A stretch of 47,628 nucleotides of DNA from Domibacillus indicus. Lineage in GTDB: Bacteria > Bacillota > Bacilli > Bacillales > Domibacillaceae. Location of the stretch: contig NZ_LAJB01000016.1 of the NCBI RefSeq assembly GCF_000970685.1, forward strand, positions 1 through 47,628. Reading direction: 5' to 3'. Positions 25,359-33,926 of the stretch are shown here, one piece after another; the stretch's first letter is position 1, and each line of letters begins with the position of its first letter. The notes beneath the pieces were generated by a model. The model was not told the DNA's origin and searched no databases. It worked only from the letters and a program-made list of their open reading frames with translations. The position numbers were made by a program, and so were the translations under genes.

Positions 25359-26057
25359 TCAGTCTTCTAAAATCTCCAACAAAGTACGCGCTTCATATAA
25401 ATGACTGGCGAACTTATTTAGGAAATCTCGCCGCTTTTGTTTGCTTATGCTGCCTGCTGCTGATGTGTCTAATAATTCAATATAATAGGAAAGCTCAACC
25501 GCAATAATGTCCGGCTCATTAAACTTGTATTCTGCTGCTGCTTGTTCATGGTCTTTGTCCAAATCATCACCTTTATTAGCCGCAATTAATACTTTATGAA
25601 CCGTCCCTGCAACTGCATTTTCCTTGGCATCCTCAAACACTGCGGATACACATTCTATGACGGGTTCATAATGGCTAAGCTGAGCGGCTGCTTCCGCTAT
25701 ATATTTGGTAAAGGGCTTGTACAAAACAGCCAGTCTATCCTTAAAGTCTTGAGATTCTCCAGTGAACTGCAGCGCAAACGTTTCCTGAACAAATTTTCTT
25801 TTCCGAGTGATAGGACGGAGGTCTTTTAAGACATCATTGAAAAATCGCTTTTCAAAGTATTCAGATGCCCCAAGTGTTGTTGTTGCTTTTGTTAAAGACT
25901 CTTTAATCACGCCTGACGTATGATCAGTTAGGTTATGCTGCTGGTATTCAGATACAAATACGGCTATAGACTGTCTGTAGTTCTGATCAAAATATTCCTC
26001 ATCCAGGTACTTTTTTTGTGCAATGTCAGAACTCCAATCTGAATGCTTATTCAACAT
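25359..26057 (-). CDS. Unknown protein, intact copy of duplicated family
   Basis: 232 residues from the ATG at 26057, just after AAAGGAGG; longer frames upstream lack a site. It is helical and soluble with no catalytic motif I can name. Blocks shared with the decayed copy at 4573-5272 include KKYLDEEYFDQNY, FVSEYQQH, EKRFFNDVL, KFVQETFALQF, YTKYIAEAAAQLSHYE-like sequence, and FNEPDIIAVELSYYIELL. Conservation across 20 kb of separation suggests a real, selected protein. The upstream region is also similar between copies. Confidence 0.75.
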   Translation of the reverse strand: MLNKHSDWSSDIAQKKYLDEEYFDQNYRQSIAVFVSEYQQHNLTDHTSGVIKESLTKATTTLGASEYFEKRFFNDVLKDLRPITRKRKFVQETFALQFTGESQDFKDRLAVLYKPFTKYIAEAAAQLSHYEPVIECVSAVFEDAKENAVAGTVHKVLIAANKGDDLDKDHEQAAAEYKFNEPDIIAVELSYYIELLDTSAAGSISKQKRRDFLNKFASHLYEARTLLEILED

Positions 26058-26336
26058 AAAAAAAGCCTCCTTTGATCTTTTTGGAGAAACAGTTTTTTCC
26101 AATACGCTGCAACCTCTGAATAGTACCATCTAAGTGCCCTCATTTCCATAATTTTCTGTATTCTTAATATTTCTTTAATATAAATAATAAATATTGGGGA
26201 GTTTGTTGAAAGGAAAAGCAACTGACTTCTATACATCAAGTTGGTCCTCATAGAAAAACACCTCCGATTTGTTCTTAAGTATTACAAAATGGTTAATGAA
26301 TAAATTAAATTTATATAAGAGGCAATCAATAATAAG

Positions 26337-26416
26337 CAAAAGTATACCTATGCAAAAGTGTATGTTTGTATAGGTATACTTTTATATAGGTGTACTTATA
26401 TAAATATACACTTTTG
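26337..26416. repeat. Interleaved inverted repeats with GTATAC cores
   Basis: CAAAAGTATACCTAT (26337) pairs with ATAGGTATACTTTT (26370), and inside the first pair starts CAAAAGTGTAT (26353), which pairs with ATACACTTTTG (26406). The two pairings cross. The arms are the same as in the 48-base palindrome at 24343. The remainder of 26058-26506 is the promoter side of the minus-strand gene and has no gene. Confidence 0.75.
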
Positions 26417-26506
26417 TTAGGTTATTAAGAGAAGAGTCAACCGCTTATCTGCTTTTCTGGATTCTTTTAATAATGAGCTGCAGTAACTTCTTGATAAACA
26501 ACTTCC

Positions 26507-26766
26507 ATGCACCTTCATGACACGTGCGGCATGGCCTTTGCTAATGCAGTTGCGGCCTTGCAGCAGGGAGTAGTGATTCACTTTGACAGCTCCGTTGCAG
26601 TGTTTGGCGGCTGTCCGTATGCACTAGGGGCAACCGGTAACATTGCGACAGAAGGTCTTGTACACGGATTTGAGAAAATGAGTATAGAAACCGGTATAGA
26701 TCTAAAAAAAATCATTGCTGTGGCGAAGGAAGTCCACCACATGCTTAGAAAAACAAATCAGAAAAG
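26507..26766 (+). pseudogene. Fragment of HMG-CoA lyase gene
   Basis: About 80 codons match the C-terminal third of hydroxymethylglutaryl-CoA lyase: HLHDTCGMAFANAVAALQQG (normally HFHDTxG with the metal-binding His), FDSSVAVFGGCPYALGATGN and ATEGLVHGFEKM. Upstream in the same frame stop codons appear at once, so the N-terminal TIM-barrel part is missing. Past about 26766 the similarity ends. This is a dead remnant of a leucine or fatty acid catabolism gene. Confidence 0.82.
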
Positions 26767-26866
26767 CAGTTACATGCTTCAGATGGGGCTATGTTCTTCA
26801 TTCAGCCCCAAATCAGAAAAACAAAAAACCTCGGATAAAACGCTTATGAAAGATATATCATGCTTT

Positions 26867-26908
26867 CAAATTTCCACCTGCGAACAGATAATCATAGGTG
26901 GAAATTTG
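26867..26908. repeat. Hairpin with 13-base perfect stem
   Basis: CAAATTTCCACCT and AGGTGGAAATTTG pair around a 16-base loop. The next bases (26912-26924) are AGGTATACTTTTG, the same arm as in the GTATAC palindromes at 24.3 and 26.4 kb. It lies past the HMG-CoA lyase fragment. Confidence 0.7.
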
Positions 26909-27018
26909 ATTAGGTATACTTTTGTGATAAGCACTTTTTAAGTAAGGCATTTAAGAACCTCATTAAAGAAATAATGTTTAAGCGGCCAATCTAAATCAAA
27001 AACAACAATAATCACTAT

Positions 27019-27231
27019 ATGCAGAATTCAAATATAAACAATATAATAAACCACCTACTAATAAAAAACCAGAAAAGGTTTGCCGATTGTACTAATAGGT
27101 GCCTTGAGCTGAGCAGCAGAATTCAGGAAAAAGTTATGTTAGAGTCCGTATTAATGGATATCATAAAACAGGGCTTTCTTACAGGTATTCCATATTTGTC
27201 AGTCCTGGTTAGAAAAGATAGCTGTAGTTAA
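27019..27231 (+). CDS. Possible small protein, weak support
   Basis: 70 codons (starting MQNSNINNII) with no ribosome site upstream. The composition is protein-like, with amphipathic helices, but nothing is recognised. It may be spurious or a relic. Confidence 0.2.
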   Translation: MQNSNINNIINHLLIKNQKRFADCTNRCLELSSRIQEKVMLESVLMDIIKQGFLTGIPYLSVLVRKDSCS

Positions 27232-27336
27232 TAAAAATTGGAATAATTAAATATGATTAACTACAAAGCTTATTTCTAAATGAAAACGATGATATTTAGA
27301 GGAAGCGGACACTCAATATATAGATTAATTAGAAAT

Positions 27337-27370
27337 AAACTTTGCGCCAAATTTTCATTTTGCGAAAAGT
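27337..27370 (+). promoter_or_regulatory. Operator-like element upstream of DUF1173 gene
   Basis: AAACTTTGCGCCAAAT followed closely by ATTTTGCG. The same 16 bases occur in inverted orientation at 30697-30712 upstream of the cyclase operon. A TATAAT at about 27395 lies between this element and the gene start at 27476. Confidence 0.5.
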
Positions 27371-27475
27371 TTATAAGGTTGAATAATTTGGTATTATAAT
27401 GAAATAAAAATTTGAAGTAATTGCTTTGATTGTGGTACAGTCGCTTATTATTTTTTATATAGAGGATGATTTTAT

Positions 27476-28738
27476 ATGGAAGGTTTTTTTAAGGTGGAAT
27501 TTATAGATGGATCGTCACAATATCTAGCACATGATTTTTTGCTTCTGCAAGCTCGATTGAGAAAAAAAAGGTACTTCAGCCTCTTCGAGAACAGTACCGG
27601 GCAAAACAACTACGTGTAGGATGTGGGTGCTCTGAGCCAAAAGTAAGAATGAAATTGTGTTTCGAGAAGAAACAGATACATATTTTATACAATCATTCCC
27701 TGGTGAAGCAGAAACACATAATTCAGATTGTTACTTTAGAAGAGAGACGTCACTATCTATGGGTGGCAGTTCAACAAATGGTTTTCAGGAGAAGGAAGAT
27801 GGAACAATTGATTTGAAAATGGATAGTTTAGATTATAAAAGTCTCAATCAAAAGAATAATCGTTTAAAAACTAATAATATAAATAAACCTAGCAATTATA
27901 ATAACAGTGATGCAAGTTTAAGTATTTCAACAAAGAAAGTCACAATGAATCGGCTTCTAAAGCGTATAGTAACTGAAGCTTGGAATAACTCAATTATTTA
28001 TAGTGGGAAAACAAATTATCCATCATACAATGCAAGTACTGTATACAAACAACTAATCCGTTTTGTTTTAAAAAATATAAAAACAAAAATATACGTTTAG
28101 ATCACTTGCTGTATCAGGGTGCTTCCCCGGGACAGGTTTATATGATTGAAAAGAAGCATAGTTTTCAGAGTGCAGCGTTTACTATCCTCTATTTAGATAC
28201 GGATGGTATTGATCGGCAAGATGATAAAGTTTTGCTGACTCTATTAAATCCAGAGAAAAATCGCGAATGTCAAATCCAAGTTCAATCCATGTGGTTTGAT
28301 CGTGCTTTTGAAATGGTGAACAAGGTTTCTGGTCCATATTTCGCGGGCGGATTCGTTACAAGAGATGGATATAATGCTATGCCTGAGTTTACTAGTTTTG
28401 CATTGGTTCCAATTAGTAACTATGGGGCACCTGTAGAAAGTACTTATGAAAGAATACTCTATAATCATCTTTCTACACACCAGCGCCGAGTAACTCGTCC
28501 CTTTCATAAAGATGTTGACCACCGATGGAATGGTTTCATTCCAGATGGCCTTTTTATAGATACGTATCCTAAAACAATTCTTGAGGTATTCGGTATATCT
28601 GAAAGCGATACTACCTATCATGAGAGAAGAAAAGCAAAAATCGTCCAATTTTCATCACTGAAACCCAATTACTTATTTTGGTATTGGGATACATATTTAA
28701 AGACTAAGGTCCCTTCTCTGCCTCCTTCCTTTAAATAA
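27476..28738 (+). pseudogene. DUF1173-like protein gene with three frameshifts
   Basis: The ATG at 27476 follows GAGG. Three single-base deletions are implied. The first is in the T6 tract at 27535-27540, after which ASSIEKKKVLQPLREQYRAK and LRVGCGCSEPKVRM follow. The second is in TTTC near 27660, after which REETDTYFIQSFPGEAETHN and CYFRRE follow. The third is in the A-rich run near 28085-28100, after which RLDHLLYQGASPGQVYMIEK runs in frame to 28738. The C-terminal part has RWNGFIPDGLFIDTYPKTIL and EVFGISESDTTYHERRKAKI, a nuclease-like EVxG block typical of DUF1173 proteins found on plasmids and integrative elements. The reconstructed length is about 420 residues. It is not functional as read. 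Confidence 0.7.
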
Positions 28739-28826
28739 TAAAATACACAAGTAGTATAAATATTTTGCTTTATTAGATACCAAGACTAAGATTTAGTCTA
28801 AATTAAAATTTTATTGATCTTACTTA

Positions 28827-29666
28827 TCATTCGTTATGATCATTATCTAAACCAGGAATATTAAAAATTGCAGTGTATGAATAAATAGCTAAGGAAAGAA
28901 CAAATACATGAAGGGCATAAGGATCACTTATTACATCTACAATATTTTTGATTTTAGTGTTTACTAACCCAGATAAAATCGCATAGAAAAACAAAGTAAA
29001 GGTGGCTATTTTTTCAAGCAATGATCGCGCTTTTTGAAGATCAGATATTTCTTTAGAGCCACGCGTTTTCGGATCTAATAAATACTTTATTGGTCCTTGG
29101 TCTGTACGATTATTTAGAATATTATTAAAACGAAAATATACTTTTTTCATCAGAGTTCTAAGTACAATTTGAATAACTATGATATAGATAACCATACAGA
29201 TCACTGAGGAAACGGCTAATAAAGAAAGCTGAGCTAATGTGTTTGTCTGCTTATTACCAAAAAATACTGTAATTAGCCATTGTGCTGCTATCAAAGACCA
29301 TACGATCCAAAACATGAGCTGAGCAATACTAATAAATGCACTTCCAAGAACTGCAAAGGCATGTGTCAATGTAGTGTAAAGTGAAATTCTTATCATCTCT
29401 AAAAGAAAGCTTGCTAAAAGAACAATTAATAAAAAAACTAAAAATCCACTAATAAGGTTAAGATATTTTAAAAGGTTATAAATTAAAAAGCTGATAGAGG
29501 GAATACCCAATAAAAAAATGATAGTCCACATAATTGCGCTAAAATTAGGATGTTCTTCTAAGTATTTTTTTACACTTGCTATCAGGACCGACCTCTTTTC
29601 TATAATGGAAACCCAGACTTTGGAAATATAATGATACTTAATTGGTTTGATAAGTTTATAATTCAT
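28827..29666 (-). CDS. Polytopic membrane protein, candidate effector
   Basis: 279 residues with about six hydrophobic segments, near 44-66, 69-90, 100-135, 145-172, 218-238 and 250-270, a basic N-terminus and a charged loop at 175-215 (RFNNILNNRTDQGPIKYLL). I recognise no family; it is not the short two-helix PycTM (DUF5706) type. It directly follows a class III nucleotide cyclase gene on the same strand with a 50-base gap, the arrangement of Pycsar operons (cyclase plus membrane effector). It has no Shine-Dalgarno sequence: its ATG comes 5 bases after the T run of a terminator hairpin. The effector role is inferred from position alone. Confidence 0.65.
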   Translation of the reverse strand: MNYKLIKPIKYHYISKVWVSIIEKRSVLIASVKKYLEEHPNFSAIMWTIIFLLGIPSISFLIYNLLKYLNLISGFLVFLLIVLLASFLLEMIRISLYTTLTHAFAVLGSAFISIAQLMFWIVWSLIAAQWLITVFFGNKQTNTLAQLSLLAVSSVICMVIYIIVIQIVLRTLMKKVYFRFNNILNNRTDQGPIKYLLDPKTRGSKEISDLQKARSLLEKIATFTLFFYAILSGLVNTKIKNIVDVISDPYALHVFVLSLAIYSYTAIFNIPGLDNDHNE

Positions 29667-29671
29667 ATTTT

Positions 29672-29699
29672 AAAAAAACCAAGGAAGGGATTTCCTTGG
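29672..29699 (-). terminator. Intrinsic terminator between cyclase and membrane gene
   Basis: On the minus strand CCAAGGAA and TTCCTTGG form an 8-base stem with a 5-base loop, followed by seven T residues and then, five bases on, the ATG of the membrane protein. It would block or attenuate expression of the downstream gene. Confidence 0.8.
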
Positions 29700-29716
29700 C
29701 ATACTCTATTGATATA

Positions 29717-30532
29717 TTATGCTATTGTTGAAAAATTACCATTTGTGTGTTGTGGTATTAAAAGATTGTGAGTTCTTAAAAACTGTGATTTAAAGTTAAA
29801 ATTACAAAAGTAGTTATGATACTCTGCAGCCCATTGATATTTAGAAAAAATTCGTTGATTACCTTGATATTTTGCCAAATTGTCTGTTATAGCTTTTTTA
29901 TGTTTACTTAATCCAGATAGCGCTATAGCGTAATCACCATAATCCCGAACGTCAGACATAAAAGATTCCAGGTAATTTATAAACCATTCTCCATCTGTAG
30001 AATCAATTAAAACATCTTTAGATTGGGGTGAATGGCGGGGATCTGCATAGTATTGTAAATGAGATTTAACCATTCGCACTGCATCAGCGCTTAATATTAT
30101 TCGTGGATGAATTGCTCTATTTGCTTCTAAATCATGTGCTTCAATGATTGATGGTCCATAGGCAAATTCATCATCACCATAGTAGTCACCAATTGACACG
30201 CCTCCACGGACAAAAAAACCATTTAAAGATAAGGCAGTTTGGAAATCAGCAAACCCTAAAAAAATGCTGCCTAATTGTGACTCTCCATCGTCATATATAG
30301 GAAAACCAATTACAATATTATCTGTAAATGATTTAAGGATTCCTACGTAATCCTTGTCGGGTTTTAGCTTTTTATATTCAGTCGTCAAAATACGGTGAAG
30401 TTGCTTTAAAAGGGCATTTCCTTTTCCCTGTGCTTGAGCTTCAAGGACTAATTGAGAGAAGCCTAAAATATCTGCGAAACACACAGCAGATTTTAGTAGT
30501 TCTGGGTTTGCGGGATCATATCTCTTTAGCAA
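29717..30532 (-). CDS. Class III nucleotide cyclase, Pycsar-like (PycC-type)
   Basis: 271 residues from TTG 30532, preceded by AAAAAGGAG. Class III cyclase elements: metal-binding D21 in CFADILGFSQ, second Asp D71 in SFTDNIVIGFP, then VRGGVSIGDYYGDDEFAYGP at 108-127 and EAHDLEANRAIHPRI, which is the pattern I associate with phage-defence pyrimidine cyclases (PycC) and related stand-alone cyclases. PycC enzymes make cCMP or cUMP on infection and switch on a partner effector. The base specificity here cannot be read by eye. The next gene downstream encodes a membrane protein. Confidence 0.78.
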   Translation of the reverse strand: MLKRYDPANPELLKSAVCFADILGFSQLVLEAQAQGKGNALLKQLHRILTTEYKKLKPDKDYVGILKSFTDNIVIGFPIYDDGESQLGSIFLGFADFQTALSLNGFFVRGGVSIGDYYGDDEFAYGPSIIEAHDLEANRAIHPRIILSADAVRMVKSHLQYYADPRHSPQSKDVLIDSTDGEWFINYLESFMSDVRDYGDYAIALSGLSKHKKAITDNLAKYQGNQRIFSKYQWAAEYHNYFCNFNFKSQFLRTHNLLIPQHTNGNFSTIA

Positions 30533-30595
30533 AATTTATTCTCCTTTTTCTTCAAAGTTAAAAATGCCCTTATTTGGTTGGACGAGACAATGACT

Positions 30596-30624
30596 AGTAT
30601 ACTTTATTACCATTAACTTCACAA
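30596..30624 (-). promoter_or_regulatory. Promoter of cyclase gene
   Basis: On the minus strand TTGTGA (30619-30624) and TATACT (30596-30601) are separated by 17 bases, a good sigma-A spacing. They lie about 65 bases upstream of the TTG start. Confidence 0.65.
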
Positions 30625-30680
30625 TCTTTGCTTTTTAAATGGTTTTCTTAAGGCAAATAATTTTAAATTTTCTTGATAAA

Positions 30681-30712
30681 GTTACGCCAAAATTTGATTT
30701 GGCGCAAAGTTT
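30681..30712 (-). promoter_or_regulatory. Operator-like palindrome upstream of cyclase promoter
   Basis: CGCCAAA and TTTGGCG form a 7-base inverted repeat around six bases (30685-30704). On the minus strand it includes the same AAACTTTGCGCCAAAT string as at 27337 before the DUF1173 gene. It lies about 57 bases upstream of the -35. The remainder of 30533-30866 holds no gene. Confidence 0.55.
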
Positions 30713-30866
30713 GTTTGTTTTTGACTAATTGAAAAACTGCCTTTCCGATAAATGTCTCTAAAGAGCGTCTTGTAACAAAGCAGGTTATAGTTTTACCGCT
30801 GGTATTGCTCGTCTGCAGTTATATACACGCCGAAAATGTAGTAGAGTTTTAAAAATTATTTTCTAT

Positions 30867-30898
30867 AAAAAAAGCGCAACTAGGAAAGCTGCGCTTTC
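30867..30898 (-). terminator. Intrinsic terminator of rsfA
   Basis: On the minus strand AAAGCGCA and TGCGCTTT pair around an 11-base loop, followed by a T run, immediately after the rsfA stop codon. Confidence 0.85.
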
Positions 30899-31507
30899 TT
30901 ATTCTGCAATTTTCTCTAAGTTTCCGTTCCGGTCCATCTTGAAGGAACTTCTTTTCTCTTCTTCCCCGCCGAATATCACCATTTTTCTTGCTCGGTCCAT
31001 AATTTTCACTAGTGCTTTATAGTCTTGCTCAATGGTAAGCGTTCTTTTTTCAAGTTCTTCATATTTTACTTCCAAATCTGTTTTCGCATGTTTGACAGCT
31101 TCCAGTTCTTTTTGAAGACTTTCAACATCCTGGCTAGACGTATGAAGGTTTTCCAAGAAGGCAATTATGCTGCTCATTGTGAGGTTTTCTTTTCCAGTAT
31201 CTTCATTCGTATTTTTTGATAGCTCATTACTTTTTAACAGAATATGCAGCTCTTTTGGTTTTTCTTTGTTTTGAAGAAGGCGGAACGACTGCTTTCGATG
31301 TTTGCGGGCCAGCCTAAGTGCCTGCTCATACTGTTTTCGTATAACGGCATTCCAGCGGAAGCCGCATGCTGCTGACGTTCGATCAAGGCTGTCTCCTACT
31401 TCTTCGAATGCTTTCAACTGTGTACTACCCTCCCGAACATGCCGCAGTACTGTTTCCGCAAGTAACAAATCATTTTCCTCTGACCAGGCATCCTGTCTTA
31501 CTTTCAT
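30899..31507 (-). CDS. rsfA: RsfA-family prespore transcription regulator
   Basis: 202 residues. The N-terminal Myb-like/SANT region (RQDAWSEENDLLLAETVLRH, GSTQLKAFEEVGDSLDRTS, CGFRWNAVIRKQYEQAL) is diagnostic of RsfA and its paralogues in Bacillus. A coiled-coil C-terminal half follows (LQKELEAVKHAKTDLEVKYE). RsfA acts in the forespore to tune sigma-F dependent genes. Spore formers often have several paralogues, and this one lies among accessory genes, so it may be an extra copy. The length is typical. It indicates an endospore-forming host. Confidence 0.88.
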   Translation of the reverse strand: MKVRQDAWSEENDLLLAETVLRHVREGSTQLKAFEEVGDSLDRTSAACGFRWNAVIRKQYEQALRLARKHRKQSFRLLQNKEKPKELHILLKSNELSKNTNEDTGKENLTMSSIIAFLENLHTSSQDVESLQKELEAVKHAKTDLEVKYEELEKRTLTIEQDYKALVKIMDRARKMVIFGGEEEKRSSFKMDRNGNLEKIAE

Positions 31508-31900
31508 CTAAAAATCACTCCCTGTATTTAGTTTAGCTTTCTATAACATAACCTCTACCTCTCTCTTTTATACAAAAGAGTAAAAAGTGTGATGCATACT
31601 ATTTATATTCTGGTTAACTTCATATTATTAAAAGAAAGTAAAAAGGTGGTTTAGCGATTCTGAATAGGCATTGATTGTCGCTCATAATAGCTACCTATCA
31701 TTCACCGTCACTCCATAAAAGCCCTTTTAAAAAGCAAAAGAAAAAAGGAACAGCCCAGCTATAAAGCAAAGCCGATTCCTTCCTCCAGATAGCCTTGTTA
31801 ACGAGATTATCAAAGATAATAAATACAGAGAGATTCTACTAACATTATTTGTGGTAGAAGCGAAGAGAAATCAGATGCATAAACTTTCACTCCAGGCAGG
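31508..31900. other. Intergenic stretch, nothing recognised
   Basis: About 390 bases with no gene or clear terminator. It contains A-rich and pyrimidine-rich tracts and the upstream region of rsfA. Confidence 0.35.
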
Positions 31901-32395
31901 TTACACACCTTCAGCAACCAGGGATTTTTTTTGCTGCATCATATCACGAACTTCTTGGAGGTATTCTTCATTTGTAAAGATCTCCTTAGTCGTTGCATTA
32001 TGCTGTCTGGCGTGCCTTGCAAAGTTACTGGAGCCGACCCAAGAACCGCAAATCGGACATGGCAGTTCTCCCTCAACCTCCCACTGTTTTACGGTGAATC
32101 GCTTTGTATTCACGGTTCCTCTACCTGTATGCTTTATGATAGGGTCTGTGTTTTTTACAACCGCATGATTGTTTTTCATATATTCATCATTGTATTCGGG
32201 AGAACCTTCTGTAAACTTCATATTTTCGGTTATTTCCCGCTGAACAAGAAGGTAAATGGCTTCGCTAATAGAAAGACCTAACTCATCACAGTGCTCTTTA
32301 AATTGCTCATAAAGGCTTTCTGGAAGACGGGCAGTCAGGACCGTGGAAGGCTCTTTTCTTCTTTTGTTTCTTGCGAATTTTTCCAAATAACTCAT
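31901..32395 (-). CDS. Ribbon-helix-helix plus C2H2 zinc-finger protein
   Basis: 164 residues. The N-terminal part is a ribbon-helix-helix DNA-binding domain (STVLTARLPESLYEQFKEHC, LGLSISEAIYLLVQRE). The C-terminal part has a C-x2-C...H-x3-H style finger (CPICGSWVGSSNFARHARQH) preceded by a short strand (FTVKQWEVEGELP). This combination suggests an autoregulated DNA-binding protein of plasmid-maintenance type. A GTATAC double site lies just upstream of its start. A decayed relative lies at 33340-33725. The start ATG at 32395 has GGTGAGGTAAT upstream. Confidence 0.75.
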   Translation of the reverse strand: MSYLEKFARNKRRKEPSTVLTARLPESLYEQFKEHCDELGLSISEAIYLLVQREITENMKFTEGSPEYNDEYMKNNHAVVKNTDPIIKHTGRGTVNTKRFTVKQWEVEGELPCPICGSWVGSSNFARHARQHNATTKEIFTNEEYLQEVRDMMQQKKSLVAEGV

Positions 32396-32420
32396 TTTAT
32401 TACCTCACCCTTTTCCATTT

Positions 32421-32438
32421 TGTATACTTACTGTATAC
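32421..32438 (-). promoter_or_regulatory. Putative autoregulatory operator
   Basis: TGTATAC occurs twice, 11 bases apart, giving two palindromic GTATAC cores (32422-32427 and 32433-32438) about 30 bases upstream of the ribbon-helix-helix gene. One-turn spacing of short palindromes is what ribbon-helix-helix dimers bind. The rest of 32396-32744 has no gene I can support. Confidence 0.5.
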
Positions 32439-32744
32439 ATATGAAGGTAGCTAATCGTTTATGTATGCGAAAATAATCACTAGCAAATACATCATCATCA
32501 TTGAACATCAATTAGGACTAAAATTGGCACTGAACAAACTCTGTGTTTGGTTAGACGTGTAGTATTAAATAAAGTATCGTTTAATTGTGAATTCGAAACC
32601 TTTTACAATATGTATGGAATGGTATCTGACAAGTTACCTGAAAGTGAAAATAGGTTGTGAATGACTTAGGGCGGACAAATAGAAAGTGAAACTGGATTTC
32701 TTTTTATACCTAGGCAATGGTCTTTCTTATAAGGAGGCAAAACC

Positions 32745-32948
32745 ATGAGCATAAATAAGACGATAAATTCAAGCGAGTTTAAGCATATGACGAGTTATTC
32801 AGTCTATACCAAGGATGAAAAGGAGTTAAATAAAATTAAACAAAATCTAGTAAAAGGGATAAAAAACACGTATGGGGAAGACACTTATGTGCGGCTAAAA
32901 GAAGGTACACGCAATGCCATAGAGAGAATGTGTAGAGTGGCTGCTTAG
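32745..32948 (+). CDS. Small unknown protein
   Basis: 67 residues with an excellent site (AAGGAGG seven bases before the ATG). It starts MSINKTINSSEFKHMT and ends EGTRNAIERMCRVAA. It is charged and helical, with no family recognised. The strong ribosome site is the main support. Confidence 0.6.
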   Translation: MSINKTINSSEFKHMTSYSVYTKDEKELNKIKQNLVKGIKNTYGEDTYVRLKEGTRNAIERMCRVAA

Positions 32949-33339
32949 CGCGGTTTCTTTTACATCAAGCGAAGTGATTTTGCTGATCGAAATAATATTT
33001 CTGAGAAGACTTTTAGAAACCTGCTTTCTCATCTTCGCAGGGAAAGAATAATAGTGACTGTTTATCAAAAAATGGAAACGCAAAATGGGCTTGGCAAACC
33101 GGTTCATCTCTTTGTCGATCATCCTTATTTTCCTTATTGGTCAGACACGTTAAATTTAAGGGACTTGAATAAGACATAAAAGGACTGCTAAACAAATAAA
33201 AATGACCAAAAAAGGTAACATTTTACTATATACCATTTCATCTTTTTTATGACTTGTTGAAAGACATACCTGTTTCAAACTTGCTCTCATCCCACTTCTA
33301 AAGGAGTGAGCTTTCCCGATCGGAAAGTCTGTAATGGTA
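32949..33339. other. Intergenic stretch, nothing recognised
   Basis: No supported gene. Short minus-strand frames here lack ribosome sites and do not look like protein. Confidence 0.3.
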
Positions 33340-33725
33340 TATATGCTTTCTTCGCACCTTGAAAAGTTGGCGGCACTGGATTATGAACCGGGTACACGGC
33401 AGATCCCTGTCCACTTCCCATTGTTTGATGGTGAATCGTTTTGTAGCACCTTTGCTTTGACTGTATGTTTGATAGCAGTTTTTGTATTCAATACGACTAC
33501 ATCTTCTTCTTTGGCGTATTCACTTATGTATGCTATGCTGCAAGCTCTTTTGTCGCTTTTAAATTAACAGTAATTTCAAGATCCGCAAGAGGATAAATGG
33601 GCTTGGCCTAAGGTGGTAAAATTATTGCACAGGCTGTTTATAAGGCGGGCAGTCAAGAACGTTGAAGATTATTTCTTTTTTTGTTTCTTGCGAGTTGGCT
33701 CAAGCAGTTCAGGTTATCGCCTTTT
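33340..33725 (-). pseudogene. Decayed copy of the RHH/zinc-finger gene
   Basis: The plus-strand bases align with 31960-32390 (the intact gene): CACTTCCCATTG, GATGGTGAATCG, CTTTGACTGTATG near the middle, and GGCGGGCAGTCAAGAACG and TTTGTTTCTTGCGA near the start of the gene. Deletions and stops abolish any long frame. It is a relic of a tandem or independently acquired copy. Confidence 0.7.
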
Positions 33726-33926
33726 CATTCTTCTTTTTATATTCGTTTATCATACATTCGAAGACAAGCGAAGCTTTCTGTATACAAGCACAGTTAGGGC
33801 GAATACAACAGAAGAAAAAAGCGAATACACAGGTAAGTGAAATGATTCAAGAATGCTTTTTTGTGTATCAGGCTGTTTTATGATCCGATTCTGTATTTTG
33901 ACGCAGCTGTGATTCTTCCAAATAAA

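Noticed and set aside
27019-27231. 70-codon frame as a firm gene
   Set aside because: No ribosome site and no recognisable family; kept only as a low-confidence entry.
28827-29666. Membrane protein as a standard PycTM (DUF5706) effector
   Set aside because: It has about six membrane segments and 279 residues, unlike the short two-helix PycTM proteins, and I see no shared motif.
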